DNA from: Dactylonectria macrodidyma
Taxonomy: Eukaryota > Ascomycota > Sordariomycetes > Hypocreales > Nectriaceae
Direction of reading: 5' to 3'
Assembly (NCBI GenBank): GCA_020744425.1
Contig: JAGMUV010000032.1
Location: forward strand, 310,001-374,000
DNA length: 64,000 nucleotides
In this document: positions 1-12,202 of the stretch, in pieces
Position numbering within the stretch: the first letter of the stretch is position 1
Layout: each line of letters opens with the position of its first letter
Notes under the pieces: generated by a model
Seen by the model: the letters and a program-made list of their open reading frames with translations, nothing else
Database searches by the model: none
Told to the model about the DNA's origin: nothing
Made by a program: the position numbers and the translations under genes

Positions 1-1064
1 CGATATTCAGCAGTCTAGGTGGATAAGAGGTGGATAGATATACGGCCAGATGGAGGACGATATACCCCAGGCAGTTCGGAACTGCCGTACCTGCAAGCAA
101 GACCTGCCCGAAGTCGAATTTCGAAGCGTCAAGGACCCTACGAAGTTTACAGGACAGTGTAGTAGCTGTAGGGCACGCCAAAAGGAACGGGTAACCGAAT
201 CCCGAGCCGCCGTTGCCGCCATGCGGAATATCGCATCAAGGCTATCGCCATGCAGAGCCACGAAGAGGACCGATTCGCTGGCTAAATTGACGCCTCCAAG
301 GCGGACTGCGCCAACGCCCGCGTCTGTAAACGGCTCACAGCCTCCTGCCATGCCTGCTTTATTCCGTGGCCTGGCGCCCGTACTCCAGGGACTGCCTAGA
401 CCTCTGCTAGGTCCATCTACCCCAAGCGCGGTAGAGGGACCTCCCCCTATCACTCCTACCCTTAGCCTGCCAACAGTAGTTCTTGGCACGCCGATTCCTC
501 AAACGCCAATTCCTCAAGGCACTCTTCCAACGGCTCCTGTTGTGCTAGGCACGCCTATACCACGGGAATCGTTCCCTACCACACCTTCATTTCTGCAACA
601 GGGTCATCGCCGCGGTCCGCTCTACACGTCGAGGCACCTTTAACCCGCGCCGACAGTCACAGCCTCAAGAGCGACAGTTTGATCAGATAGTTAGTCCACC
701 TTTTACAGGAGACCTTAACTTGCCTGTCCTTAGTGAGGAAGATCAGGTGCTTGTGCGGGAGTTCTATACTGCCCTGACTGACGACAAGATGCATAGTTGC
801 ATTCGCTGCCATAAATGCCACGGCCATGTTGATTGGGCCTGTCAAGAAGCGGTAGAGGTACCCCTATGACTATCAGTCAACTCACTTACTACAGGTTTGA
901 AGTGGTTTTAACAGCTGGCTACCGCCGCAGTCGAAAGGGGGATCTAGACGGTTCCGCCAGGAGAGTTTAATATCAGGTAGGTGTACGGTATTTACCCTTC
1001 GGGCTGGATATTCAGCCGCTAAGCCCCTTGCCTTGGCAACTTAACGGGTGTTCGAAGTATTTTA
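1..1064 (+). mobile_element. Helitron deletion derivative (3' end present)
   Basis: The last ~230 bases (about 830-1064) match bases 37680-37912 at the end of the Helitron helicase element elsewhere in this window, with few differences. They include a hairpin GGCTG-GATATT-CAGCC (1002-1017) and a second palindrome around TTGCCTTGGCAA (1029-1040). Both copies stop matching right after TTCGAAGTATTTTA, which I take as the 3' terminus. The end lacks the canonical CTRR, as in non-canonical fungal Helitrons/Helentrons. Upstream sits only the N-terminal part of a Helitron-type ORF, joined directly to this 3' end, so the Rep/helicase core is deleted. The 5' end is not identified and may lie outside the window. 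Confidence 0.7.
50..868 (+). pseudogene. Helitron N-terminal ORF remnant, frameshifted
   Basis: Frame 2 encodes 197 residues starting with a small Cys cluster (CRTCKQDLPEVEF then CSSCRARQ) followed by a Pro/Thr-rich linker, and stops at 641-643. The frame then continues at +1 (from about 580-640): LSEEDQVLVREFYTALTDD and a CIRCHKC motif. This Cys-rich, short acidic pattern is what precedes the Rep domain in fungal Helitron proteins. The second frame runs straight into the element's 3' end and stops near 868. Seen: the frame change, the Cys motifs and the fusion to the 3' end. Inferred: Helitron identity, supported by the shared 3' end. No HUH or helicase motifs remain, so it is non-autonomous. 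Confidence 0.6.
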
Positions 1065-1232
1065 CGATTCCACTCCTTGAGATAGAAATCAAGTCTCATT
1101 CGTTAATCTTACCCGATTCACTGAGCGACCTTCTGACTGCCGTGACCGGCCGTCAGCTAGCCACGCCTCCGTGTTGCGCGACACTTCATGACGAAGCTAG
1201 TGGAAAGCCATGATTCCCGTTGATTGCTTGCG

Positions 1233-3399
1233 ATGGACTCCTTCCTCAGCCGCACGCCTAGTGACCGCGAGTCCTCCATTGCTGCAACAATCGAGATGGC
1301 TTCTGAGATACCTGATAGGCAGAGCTTCTCCTCAGTTGAATCTTCTACTTCAACAACTCCAAAGCGCAAACGCATCACTACGGCCGATGCGACGTGGCAA
1401 CGCACTCGAAAACCTCAAGGATCCGAGCTTGAGCGCGCTGGGCCAAAGCAAGACTTAGTGTTCTACTGCAAATACTGCAGCAACCCATCGTACTCCACAT
1501 ACGTGTCTACCACATTCCGCAACCACCTACTTAAGATACACTCAGTTGAAGCCGCTGGCTCAGAGCCAAATTCAACCAAGAAAGTGCGTACCAGCCTCAT
1601 CAAAGAGGCGTTCAACAAAGCTGGCGAGATTGAGGTTGCTAAGCTTCAAGAAAGAGAGGAGCAAGTGCTTCGGAACGTACTTAATCCAAAGGCTGCAATG
1701 GAAGCCTTAGTCCAGCTGGTTACTGTCCGCAATCTCCCATACAATTGCAATACTTGGCCAGAGTTGCACGCTCTGCTTATGGCGGCAAATTATACTGCAG
1801 AAGAGCTTATCAACACCTCCCACGGCCATGTCCAAAACTTCTGCTCAAACTCATATGCCATCCACAAAGATATTCTCCGAAAAAAGCTGCAATCATCACC
1901 TGCCAAGCTTCACCTCTCTGCTGACGTATGGAGCGCACGAAAAATCCCTGCCAGGCACTGCTGGCCTTACCTGAACTTCCTGGCATAGACGGCCCTGGAA
2001 GCCACAGCGGAGCCGAGCAGTGGAAGCTCCTTCAGCCAGTCATTGAGGAGTACGGCATCTCACGCCAGCTGGGATATATTACAGGAGATAATCACGGTTC
2101 CAATGACGTGCTATGTCGTCTATTGAGCCACTTCCTTGATGGACGAGGCGTCGCCTGGAATGCAAGACACCGACGGATTCGTTGCCATGGCCACGTTGTC
2201 AACCTTTGCGTCCAAGCGTTTCTTTTCATGGATAGCAAAGAGGCTGTACTTGAAGCCTGCAGGCAGATTGAAGAGATGGACCAAGCTTCGTTCAACATTG
2301 ACATGATGCAGGGTTGGAAGAAGCGAAAGGAGCGTGGCTGGAGTCAACTCGGTCCGCTCGGCAAGTTGCATAATACTGCTATCCATATTAGAGCCAACGA
2401 TTACAGGTATAATCTCTTTCGGAGGCGTGCCGGCAAAGTCCTCGGGCTCGACAACGATACACGCTGGAACTCATGGTTTCTTCTGGTCGATGCCGCTCTT
2501 GATAAGGAGAAGCATATCAAGTGGTATCAGGACAAGTACTACGACGCCCTTGTGGACGACTACTTAGCACCACAGGATTGGCAAAACCTTCGCGAGACGC
2601 GGAACTTCCTACAGCCGTTTGGAAGGTAACCCTCCTTACTGAGGGGTATCGTTCAACGCTCGATCGTACATTATTTACGATGGACGTCCTTCACAAGCAT
2701 TACCAGCAAGCATTCAACAAATACAACATGAACCAACAGCTACTTGGTCCAGTACTGACGAGCTGGCATGTGTTCGACAAATACTACCAGCTCTCCGATG
2801 AGAGCCCGGCATACGGTGCAGCGCCTATTCTCCATCCATCCCGAGGAAAGGCTCATATACAGAAAAATTGGCCAAAGGCATGGCATAAGAAGATCTTTAC
2901 AGGAGTGAAGAAGTTGTGGGAAGACGAATACAAGAACCTGCCAACCGTTTATGCTACTCCTTCCATTGTTCCGGCACTGGAACTGGATGAGTATGACCTG
3001 CTTGCACAGGAGCTTAATGTCATAGGCACAGAGCCCGACGTTGACGAATACGAAACCTACACCTCCCAGCCACCCATTCCAATCGACTGCTCCCCCCTTG
3101 CCTGGTGGCTCCGCGATGAGCAGAAGGAGCGCTTTCCCCGACTGTCAAAGATGGCAATAGACATTCTCTCAATACCCGCCATGTCTGCTGACCCTGAGCG
3201 TACATTCTCTGGAGCACGGCGTACAATTTCGTGGGATCGAATGCTCCTTGGAGCATCCACAATTGAAAAAGGGGAGTGCTTAAAGAACTGGATGCGCAGC
3301 GGTATAACGGCAGGGCTACAAGTAGACGAGGCTGAACAATACGAGTACATGGCAGAGGAGGGAAGCACCAGCGCTCTAGAGGAAGATGTGGGCCCTTGA
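1233..3399 (+). pseudogene. hAT transposase, broken by frameshifts and a deletion
   Basis: Three overlapping frames give one hAT transposase. Frame 1 (from 1233) has a BED-type zinc finger, FYCKYCSNPSYST then FRNHLLKIH, and runs to LHLSADVWSA. Frame 2 (about 1930-2629) continues from LPGIDGPGSHSGAEQW through the central region. Frame 3 (to 3399) ends in the hAT dimerisation motif, SIPAMSADPERTFSGARRTIS followed by WMRSG. The frame 2/3 break is a missing T after 2620 (CCGTTTGGAAGG; one more T restores QPFWKV). The frame 1/2 break near 1940-1960 also loses several residues after DVWSA. It lies directly downstream of the Helitron end. Terminal inverted repeats and an 8-bp duplication were not found. 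CGTATGG repeats at 3483-3503 look like subterminal motifs. Confidence 0.75.
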
Positions 3400-3524
3400 C
3401 CGGTTTGACGTCATTTGCCGTATAGGCAATATAGTTTAGTTCGCCATACGAGAATAAATCATACACCATAAACCATTCAGGTCCGTATGGCGTATGGCGT
3501 ATGGTTAGAAAGCCTGCCGCAGTG

Positions 3525-4370
3525 TGGCGCTATTGACAATAAAGCTGCCGTGCTCACGGCCAGGAAACCCCGGCAACAGTCCAGCAAGGAGTACGTTCGC
3601 TGTTTATACGACTCCATCGGTGCACTACAAGAGAACTGGAATGTGGTAGCGGTCATGTAGACCCTGTCAGCGATGAAAATGAGCTCTTGAAGACTGCCAA
3701 AGAAGAGGCACAGAATGCGACGCGACAGGACGCTCTTTCCATTGAGTTTCCACGACACTCAATATAGCACGTGCGAAGCCAAAAGTCGACAAGTGTCCGC
3801 CGGAGAATGTCGGAAATCACTCCAAAAGAGTCGATACAGCGTTGCCAGGCAAACATACTCGACGACTTTACGATCAGCTATCATGGAAAAAAACCAGTGT
3901 ACTGGCCCAGTTCAGAACAGGCATGACAATATTGAACGGATATCTCTATCGGATCAAAGCAGCATCATCAGAACAATGCGTGTGCGGACAAGGAAGAGAG
4001 ATGGTAGAGCACTTCCTCTTCCGATGTACAAGGTGGACTGCATACCACACTGAGATGCTCCAATGTACCGATACGCTACGAGGCAATATCTCATTTTACC
4101 TTGGAGGAAAGTCACAATCAGATGGCACAGGTTGGAAGCCGAACATGGAAGCAGCCCGTGCGACAATACGATTCGCCATAGCCACAGGCCGGCTTGACAA
4201 CAAATGACCCATGAAGATGGGTCTCAACCCTTTACCCCTTTATTACTAACTCAACTCACATCAAACCTCGTGCATTGAACAGCAGGCGCCGCTTCAGCCG
4301 CCGAAGATAGGGCACTGAACACTTGGAGAATAGCCTTCAAGCTAGCTTGCTAAATAATATACAAAACCCA
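3525..4370 (+). mobile_element. 5'-truncated Tad-like LINE remnant
   Basis: The translation drifts between frames but keeps the end of a LINE ORF2: AAVLTARKPRQQSS and YDSIGALQE (RNase H-like part), then a clean frame 3842-4207 containing LSWKKTSVLAQFRTGM, the C-terminal Cys/His motif CVCGQGREMVEHFLFRC, and FYLGGKSQSDG. The last matches residue for residue in places the end of the intact LINE at 27.4 kb and of the copy at 51.9 kb. The 3' UTR block GCACTGAACACTTGGAGAA (from 4310) is shared with both. A stop at 3658-3660 and several frame changes make it dead. The exact 3' end and target duplication were not resolved. Confidence 0.75.
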
Positions 4371-4560
4371 CCAGACCCCGTAGAGAGATGGAAAATGGTG
4401 AGGCAAAAGCGGAAACTGGACATTGTATGGACTTTTAGGAGATCAAAACAAAGCTTGGTAAACGTGCGTGTAACGTAGTAATAGTGCCCTATTGGCGGAA
4501 AGTCACCAGGCGTAATAAATTGCGTGTGTGTGTAGCTTTAGGCAAGATACTGTTGTCAGA

Positions 4561-6873
4561 TTACCGGAGCTCCTCGTCCTCCCGCTCAGGTCTCCAAGCA
4601 AGCGCCGGCTGCCAAGTCTCCGGCCTCGTCTTCTTTATACCTAGCCAAAGGGGTATACCGGAGCCTCCTCGTTCCAGACTGATCTTCAGGCTCTTTGCCC
4701 TCTTATTTAGCGTCTCAAAGTCACTGATGCCTCCCAGGCGCTTCCGCGAAGCTTCGTCTAACCCGCAGAGGGTGGCCAGCGATGAGCTTTTCATAACCTG
4801 GAGATGTGCAGAATGCGTCGTGAGGATAGTTACCGCCAAGAACAGGGCTGTTAACAAAAGCTGGGTAGCAAGCACCGCCATCCATCCCCAGTGGATCCGT
4901 ACGTACGCCTGGGGTGTAAATACTATGCCGTTGACCACGGCCGTGGCGTTTCCCTTGGAAAACCTAGTGGCTCCCTCACGAACACTACAACGCATTTCTA
5001 TTTTAGTTTTCTTTTCATTGGAATAAACGGCAATCTCCTGGTACGTACTTATTGGTCATCGTCCGTGCCATGTTCCTCGCGACGTTCCGAACGTTCTCGA
5101 GCTGGGCGGCAGGCGGCGGCGTGGATGTGCTTAAGAAGTCTCCAAGGAGCGATAATGCGAACGCCCTGGCAATGCCGCCTCCATTAGATGCAACGACGCC
5201 GCGAGTTTGATCCATGAGCACTGCGTCGGACATGGTAAACGCCAGCAAGGCAGATCCCATTAACGCCGTCCATAGATGAACAGTGAAGCTCTCAGTCGAA
5301 GGAACTAAGGGCGGAGCCTCTAGTTCGGCCTCGAGTGGTCCGAAGGTCTTGTTGCAGGTTCCTGCCGTGTAGCATGGATAGAAAGATGTAGACCAAGCTG
5401 TATTGAGGTTGTGGGCCGCTTTCTTGAGGCGGGAGCATGCTGCCTCTTCCGTGGTTATGTGATTACCAGCTTTGACCTTGGTCGAAAAGGTCTTCGTGCA
5501 CCACCAAAAAGCGATTTCTAGATATTGGAGTTTAGATAAATCGAATATTGCGGAATTGTTCATCAACTCGTTGGAATATGCGATGTAACTATCGCTTATT
5601 ACCAAACCGTTGATTGACTCATTAAAAGCGCCGCTTGGAGTGAGCAAAGGGCTAACGACGATGGGGAAGAAAACTGGAACGAAGTTGACGAAATCATAAC
5701 CGAATGTATCCGCGGCGCCAATAGTGGAGTTATATAGGGAGGTCAGGCGCTTAGAAGTGGCATTTCTTAGACTTGCGAGCAAAGCCTCGTTGCCCTGCGC
5801 CGTCAGATTGACCACGTCGCCGCATACTGCCAACGATCCGTATAGTGGCCAGTCGCACTCGCCAGAAGAACATACCGGGGCTACCTGTGGAGAAGTCTCG
5901 GTAGGAACGGAAAAGGCTCCATGAAACAGCGCCTGCTGTTCACGAAGCGTATCATACGGGCCTGCAGTACCGAGTTAGAAGTTCCATACTCTAAATATCG
6001 TCGAGGACTTTTCTGGCGTCATACGGAGGGCGATTTTTTTGCCGTCGTAGGCAGAGAAACTCGTCGCGCGATCTACAGTCGCGGTATCATTGGCAGTTCG
6101 AGACTCCGCTGGGATGACTGGGTAGCTGATTACCTGCTGCGTAAGTGTCGAGGTGAACAGGCCGCTCAACATGATCACTGCTCCAAGGCAAGCCAGGAAG
6201 CTTCTGACTTGTTAGTCTGTTCTCCGATACCTGGCCACTAGTGTCCTTCGTGCACGTCATTGGACTTACCCCTTGAACCGAAGAAGCAGCTTTAGGGCCC
6301 CGAATCCACCCCCGGCTGCTTCGTCGAAAAGCTGGAAGTCAATAAGCGGTCGTGGGTTGCTTGACAAGAACCACATCCACTTCAGCTGACCTAGGCCTTC
6401 GACAATGGGCACGATGAATGCAACTTTCGTTAAGGAGGCCAAGAAAGCCACGAGAGTGTTCAGGGTGATGCGGAGATGCCATTTGGGCGGAGGATTACCA
6501 TCCGCACGCCAAAGAACAAGCACAAGAACTAGGTTAGATGTCAGTGCAAGCAACGAGAGGTCTTGGGTTGGTAAAGAAGACCTAACAAGCACAGTATGCC
6601 ACCAAGCAGAGATAGTATCTCGGAAGTCCACCAGAAGGGACTTCGGTGCGACCTTTTCTGGTCGTGAGAGCCTTCTTGGTTAAACAAAAATCGGTGAAAC
6701 TTTGGGGAATGACTTCGGGATGCGTCATTCTCCCCGAGGGTTTCGTGTTTGTTTGTTGCGGCATCCCTGAGGTCTACTGTCGAGTTTGGCAATGAGACAT
6801 TCTCTGCCGAAATATGCTCATAGGTCAGCCATGGCTTTCCCTCTTTAGAGGGCGCCCGGGGAGAACTTTCCAT
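4561..6873 (-). pseudogene. DUF3176-family membrane protein, one in-frame stop
   Basis: The gene reads as four exons: 6873-6582, 6528-6270, 6203-5049 and 4984-4561. The introns are 53, 66 and 64 nt, with CTGAC/CTAAC branch sites in the first two. The total is 2130 nt, 709 residues in one frame. Diagnostic DUF3176 features are present: an N-terminal membrane hairpin, the segment GLGQLKWMWFLSSNPRPLID followed by FQLFDEAAGGGFGALKLL, the CSSGECDWPLYGSLAVCGD cysteine motif, and a last membrane helix followed by a charged tail. A TAA at 5977-5975 (codon 260) interrupts exon 3; CAA to TAA is the simplest origin. An in-frame 54-nt GTATGG...ACAG intron could skip it, but the branch spacing is poor. 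Function of DUF3176 proteins is unknown; they sit in membranes of filamentous fungi. Confidence 0.75.
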
Positions 6874-7638
6874 TCTGTGAGCACAGGTATGATGGATCGT
6901 TCGTTTGGGCTTTGAGATGCGTTCAGGTAAGCCGACAGTTCCAACTTGCAGTGGCAGAGGTTGAGTGATGATTATGGGGGGAATGTGAAGAAATACGGCA
7001 GGACAGCTATGCAATATAATGACTTGTCTCAGCGCAGGAGGCCGAGGAAGAGGGGGTGGCAAGCCTCGAGCTGATATGCAACTAGAGACGCCACTCAGAT
7101 TGACATAGTCACCAATCAGGCTGATTGACAAGCTCCTCGGCTCTGAACTCGCTTTTGACCTCAGCCAACGGAAATGGGTCTGCTCAGTCTATCATTTTAA
7201 GGTTGGCCTAGCTACTGCACGTTCGAAGGTTGTTTTCTCGCTCATGAGACATATCGTCATACCCACCTGGGAAGCGTTCAAGGTCAAGATCTGCATGTGA
7301 AAATAAAATTCCATATCCACCTTAAGATCTCGAATGCCATAACGAAGGACGGCCATAGCTGTAGTCAAAAATATTGGTTTCTAGCCTTCGGAAGCTAGGC
7401 CTTTACTGAGACTAGATCTGTCGGATAGCTAGCGTGGCACTCTGATATTAATCGTGTATATTATATTTTTTATGTGTATATCCTCCTCTCTTCTTATTCT
7501 GAGGTATCAGAGCAAGCTTTATATACCTGTTCTGTGCTGTGTAGAATCAGCTAGAAGCTGATTCCTAAGCCTTGTGGCAAAGTGCTAGGCAACTGACCAC
7601 ATGACCCACCCGGTCTGATGCCGGGCGCATGGTCCAAT
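6874..7638. other. Intergenic, upstream of the DUF3176 gene
   Basis: No supportable gene. The stretch 7446-7490 is AT-rich (TATTATATTTTTTATG). The apparent N-terminal extension of the DUF3176 frame to 7131 is low-complexity Pro-rich sequence and was not used. Confidence 0.5.
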
Positions 7639-8236
7639 CTAACAAGATCTGGGCCACCTGTACTGGAGTCGGTTTGCGGTGGGGTTGAGCATTGGGGTCC
7701 AGAATTCCCGGCTTACGAGGTATCGTAACGCAAAGCCAATGTGAAACGGGGACGAAAGGAACCCAAGTGGAACCCCATTTTCACCAAGGAGGCTGTAGCG
7801 GATTCTGTGTAGAAGGATGTCTGCCAAAGAGATCAGGATCAAGGCTTCATGCGCCTTGGCTGCGAATTGAGGAGCACCGAGCTCATCGGCAGTAGGACGA
7901 GACGGGTCCCAGCGTATATTTTTGACATGAAGTACTAGCAGAATTGATGTTATTAGCACTGATGGAAAATGAAAGAGCATAAGAAGTGCCAAAGCGCAAA
8001 TGATCTGCTGTCGCTGCAAACCTCCTTCAGAGGCTCGTTGTTATCCAGATCCTTGGAGCGCTGACGCGGGTTGAGCTCATGTTCCAACCTTCCAAATATT
8101 GTGCGAAAATCCATCTTGGGTAGTAGGGAGCTTGAAAATTTCGTTGATGCCCCTGTACTGTGTGGGGTTTGTTCTTTTGATTCCCGGTATGAAGGTCGAG
8201 CGGATTGATTTGGGGTCTGTGAGCCCACTTCGTCCA
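7639..8236 (-). pseudogene. Fungal multi-pass membrane protein fragment, frameshifted
   Basis: An N-terminal polar part starts at the first in-frame ATG, 8236 (MDEVGSQTPNQS), and runs to NNEPLKE. The frame then changes by one base near 8010-8020. The continuing frame has a hydrophobic helix (ALALLMLFHFPSVLITSILL) and the conserved block APQFAAKAHEALILISLA, DILLHRIRYSLLGENGVPLG, REFW. That block is recognisable from a common family of large fungal membrane proteins of unknown function, which continue well past REFW; here a stop follows after 20 residues. No intron was found that repairs the frame change. It lies upstream of and parallel to the DUF3176 gene. Probably a decayed gene. Confidence 0.5.
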
Positions 8237-9644
8237 TCTGGTCGTTTCTAGGAAGGGAGTCCGTTTTCAGCGTCACTCGACTGCGAAAAATCTCGCCCAG
8301 ACTGAGCTGGCGTGGCTTGTTGATCTCTCTGTGTCATCTTTTGAGTTGTACCTGCTACCTGGGCGACGTCCGATGACGTTGTCAGAGTGGTGTTTTCAAG
8401 GATTCTCATACTTTTCAAGATCTTTCGACTGTCAAATATATCTGAAGTATCCTATCTCATATGGCTAATTACACCAGCATTCTCAGCAAACGGCAATGCA
8501 TCCTTCAAAGCTGTGAAGGACACGGACAATTTAAGCTATTGAAGTCTAATATGAACAAGGTGGCCTCACACATAAGTACGACCTAAGCCCGCGAATGATG
8601 ATGCCTCGTGCACGCAGCATTGTATCGAACCCGCATTGATAGCCACAGCTACCTCTGCATTGTACACCCGACTTCGTGGCTGAAGCCAGTCAGGGAATGC
8701 CACAAGGTACTTTGGAACGGGGTAGCAGTTTTCGCGTCAGAGAAACAGCTGACGCGGCCCATAGGAGCCCCGCGGCCCATAGGAGTCCCGCGGCCCAGGC
8801 CCGCGCACCCGACTTCGTTGTTGCGCGCGTGAACCCCGACCAGCGTTGTAGATAAGCCTGCTAGCATTATACATAGATTGTTCGATTATACTTGTGCCCG
8901 GTTACGGCCCTGCGACCGAAGGCAGGTATAGGTACAATCTATACTAAAAGTCCATCTGAAGATGATGCATGTGAAGATGTCGCGGGCCAGGCATAATCTC
9001 AACGAGCCTCAGGAAACAACTGTACTTAGTAATCCAGCTGTGTGCTTCAAGTAAAATCTGTGGGCTAGAATACCCCGCACTTTAGACAACAATCAATCAA
9101 CTTGACTTGACAACTGCTGCTCATCATTTCACTTTGCTGACAAAGCACGCTCAGTGCAACACCGGAAAAGGCAAATAACTGATGTCATGCTGCGATACAT
9201 GTGACAAGAGCTGATGTCTTAGCGCTAAGGTGTCAGAGTCGACTTACGGATCATGATGATGTAAATAGCATCAGAGCTGAAATGGCTGAACTAGGAAAAA
9301 GCAAGCAGCTCGTACCCTGACGACGACTCCGTCTTCCAGCGGCGATTGCTATAGAAAGATTTGACAGCACGCTAGCCGTGTTTGCTCAAAATGTGGCTGC
9401 GTCTCGGGTACCTACCATTCAAAGCCACACGTGACTAGGACTGTTGTCGGACACGTGGCTTCGGTCGTAACGGCCAGAGTTGGGGTATTCGAATCAATGA
9501 CTATTTCACAGGGGAAATAGAGATAATGATGAGGGGCCTTGAGATTATTCAATTCAAAGAACTCGACGCGCTCAAACTGAAGATCTTGTTGATGGTGTTG
9601 ATGTTCCAAAGGTGACCTGTTTCCGTGCTTTGACCCGGCGACTG
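8237..9644. other. Intergenic, no supported gene
   Basis: Small overlapping open frames at 8608-8867 oppose each other and contain a short repeat (GCGGCCCATAGGAG, 8756-8795). Nothing here resembles a protein family. No RNA gene recognised. Confidence 0.5.
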
Positions 9645-9767
9645 ATGAATGAATGAACTTTATTCCGCCCGGGAGGCCTAACCTCATAGGGCCAAGTGCG
9701 CTAGGCTATTTACAGTTCTTACCCCACACTCTTCCTCGTCCGCTGATCGGTCTCGCCTCGCTTGATG
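9645..9767 (-). mobile_element. LINE 3' terminus, severely 5'-truncated
   Basis: On the minus strand this matches the last ~120 bases of the LINE at 27.1 kb: ATCAAGCGAGGC, AACTGTAAATAGC, GGCCCTATGAG, CCCGGGCGGAATAAAG, then a tail (TTCA)x3. The tail unit differs from that of the other copies. Only 3' UTR remains, as expected for LINE insertions that abort early in reverse transcription. Confidence 0.7.
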
Positions 9768-10595
9768 TCACAGAAGGTGTCGCTCACCAAGATCATATTA
9801 CCTGCTCAGGGTTGTACTTAATAGGGGAGTAACTTCACATTCCCCTCCCTGATAACTCATCAAGCCTCTAGGGATTGGACACAACTTGCATCCGAGGACA
9901 CCAACCTTCCGTCTCGGGAGAAAGTTCCTCGAGCAGGCCCCTCAAGAGCTAGTTATTCCCCACAAATGCGTGTCAATATGCTCCCACTGGCGACGGATAC
10001 CCCTTGCTCGGCCGCTTCGCCATCAGAAACCCATAAAGATTCAGCCTAAAGCTTGACTCGGAACGTTCTGGGGGTAACTATACCTAATGTGTTCCCCTAG
10101 TCAACGACGTGACCCTTGTCTTTCTCCTGTCAGACCTGATTCTGGGTCCAGTAACAATAAGCACTTCAAGCGCTCTCCGGGAGGAGGTAGTATCACATGT
10201 CAATACGCATCGGACTGCATTGACGCGAGCGAGCATTGACCCGAGCCTCGTGAGCTCCTGCCCTCACGGAATGGGGCTCAGACAAGGCCTGGGTAACATG
10301 TGATGCTGCCCATGGGGATACGCGCACATTTTTCATGGGCTTCTCCCTGACTCGGGTAATAACTGACGGGAGAACATGGCGAGAGACTACCATACCCCAC
10401 GTCCCTGCCTGACCCCTGAAATGAGTGAGGCTGTAATTCGGTTCACGATTACGCCCCTAAAATTGCACTGTGTTGACTGGAACTGAAATGATTTACATTA
10501 GCATAAATTGAGCACCATTGAAGAGGACGCCCGATAGTGACAGTTTTGATTTCGCAGGAGAGCCCTATGATGCCTGATCTACTTGGGTCCGCATG
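9768..10595. other. Intergenic, no supported gene
   Basis: Downstream region of the GH5 gene. Short open frames only, without recognisable motifs. Confidence 0.5.
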
Positions 10596-12067
10596 CTACA
10601 TATGAGCATGCTCCGACATTCTCTTAGTCAAGCCAGTGCGGTTGATACACCTTTCAAAGTTGAAGCAAGACGCCAGTTCTTCGAGCTCATCATCCTTCTC
10701 TTTGCCACGGAAAAGTTCACCAAATTGTTCGACGAAAGACTGCGCCAGGAAGGTGTGAATGACGTTGCGGTTGATGTGGTCTCTTGTCTTCCAGTTGCGA
10801 GGGTAAGTGTCCTTCGCAGTTGGGGAAACACGGTCAATCCAGTCCGCGAGTGGCTGCAATAGACCATCCAGCTCGTCTGGAACCCCAACAACCGAACAGC
10901 TGTCCAGCCAGTAGTCCCGCTTGGCTTTGAGAATGGGCTGGACGAGCTTGTTCCAGGCAGAGTCAGGAGCAGTGTGAACCATACCCTGGATGCCGATGTC
11001 CTTGTAAAGCCAAATCGTCCACGAAATACGATGCTCGTCGTAGATCCCCATCTGCTCTCCTAGCATGTCGTACATGCACTGGTTGAGCTCATCTGCCTGG
11101 GGGTTTACCGCAGGGTCCTCGTAGATAGGCCCGAACTCGCCATTCCACACCGGAACTCCATGTTTGTGTCGGAATTCGCACTTGCGCATGAACTGGCTTC
11201 TCAATTTCTCCTTCTGCTCCGGTAGTCCTCTGTACACATCGCCTTTGGGGAAGCCCATGGTGCTATAATCATGAATGGAGTAGACGCAGTTAGGTAACAC
11301 TTTATCGAAACCTTTCCATTCCATGGAATAAGTGTTGCCCTCTAGAAAGATGATATGATTGGGGTCAATGGCGTGAATATTTTGTTCCAGTCGATCGTAG
11401 AAGGCTTTTAGCCTGGTGTATTGAGGGTCGGCCGGTTCATTCATGGGATTATACCCAACAACCCAGGTGTTATCCTTGTATCTCCGAGCAAGATGCTCCC
11501 ACAGCCAGACTGTTCAGTCTTGATGATCCTTGTAATCCCAAAAGGCCGCGTGGGAGGTGGGATTATCGGAGTGCCAATCTTGATTCTGGCAGCCAGGGAC
11601 CGTGTGCATGTCGATGATGGTGTAGATCCCGCGGTCAGCACAGATCTTAATCGCGCGGTCAAGATGCTTGAAGCCGCTTGCCTTCAACACACGCGGGTTC
11701 ATGTCGTCATCGAAGTATCGGTGGTTGAAGGGCAGTCGGATGCAGTTGATGCCCAATGATTTGAAATAATCCGCATCAGCTTCCGTAAAGAAGTGGTAGA
11801 GAAACCGGTCAAAGAAGTACTCGTACTTCTCTGGCCCGAGAACCTCCAGGAGCTTGCTGCGGACTTGCGACTCAGTACCTGGGTAGCCGGCGAGGAAATT
11901 CTCCATACTGAGTGAGTATGCAAGTCAGTCATGTTTCTGCAGACGGAAGTAAACCAGGGCATCACTAACTTCACCCATCCTCCAAGGCCGGTACCTCTCA
12001 GCACAATGGGGGCACCATTGCCATCGACAACTTCTGTGCCCTTGACCTTGAGAAATCCAGTCGCCAT
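10596..12067 (-). pseudogene. GH5-family glucanase/glucosidase with one in-frame stop
   Basis: Two exons, 12067-11970 and 11907-10596, are separated by a 62-nt GTTAGT...CAG intron. Splicing gives LRGTGLGGWVNMENFLAGYP, the conserved start of a fungal GH5 group. Further motifs are QDWHSDNPTSHAAFW, the acid/base motif NPMNEP (Glu190), HDYSTMGFPKGD and the nucleophile motif VWNGEFGP (Glu290). There is no signal peptide, so an intracellular enzyme is likely (known members include exo-beta-glucanases and steryl glucosidases; the substrate cannot be told). The frame is 469 residues apart from TGA at 11516-11514 (codon 164), which interrupts HQD-TVWLWE; homologues have Arg, so CGA to TGA is the likely change. 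TGA is followed by ACA, not the CTA of fungal readthrough contexts. A piggyBac-like end lies 135 bp upstream of the ATG. Confidence 0.8.
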
Positions 12068-12202
12068 CTTGGCTGCAAACGAAATGGAATCTTCGAATCT
12101 TGCAATGAGAAGGCCGATGATAAGCCTTGGCCACAAACCGTCAAACGATATTCCGCCCCAGCCGAGGAGGCGTCCCGACCCACTTGGACACCATTGTTGT
12201 AT

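Noticed and set aside
4561..12067. Biosynthetic gene cluster
   Set aside because: No PKS, NRPS, terpene cyclase, P450 or cluster regulator was seen; the neighbours are unrelated.
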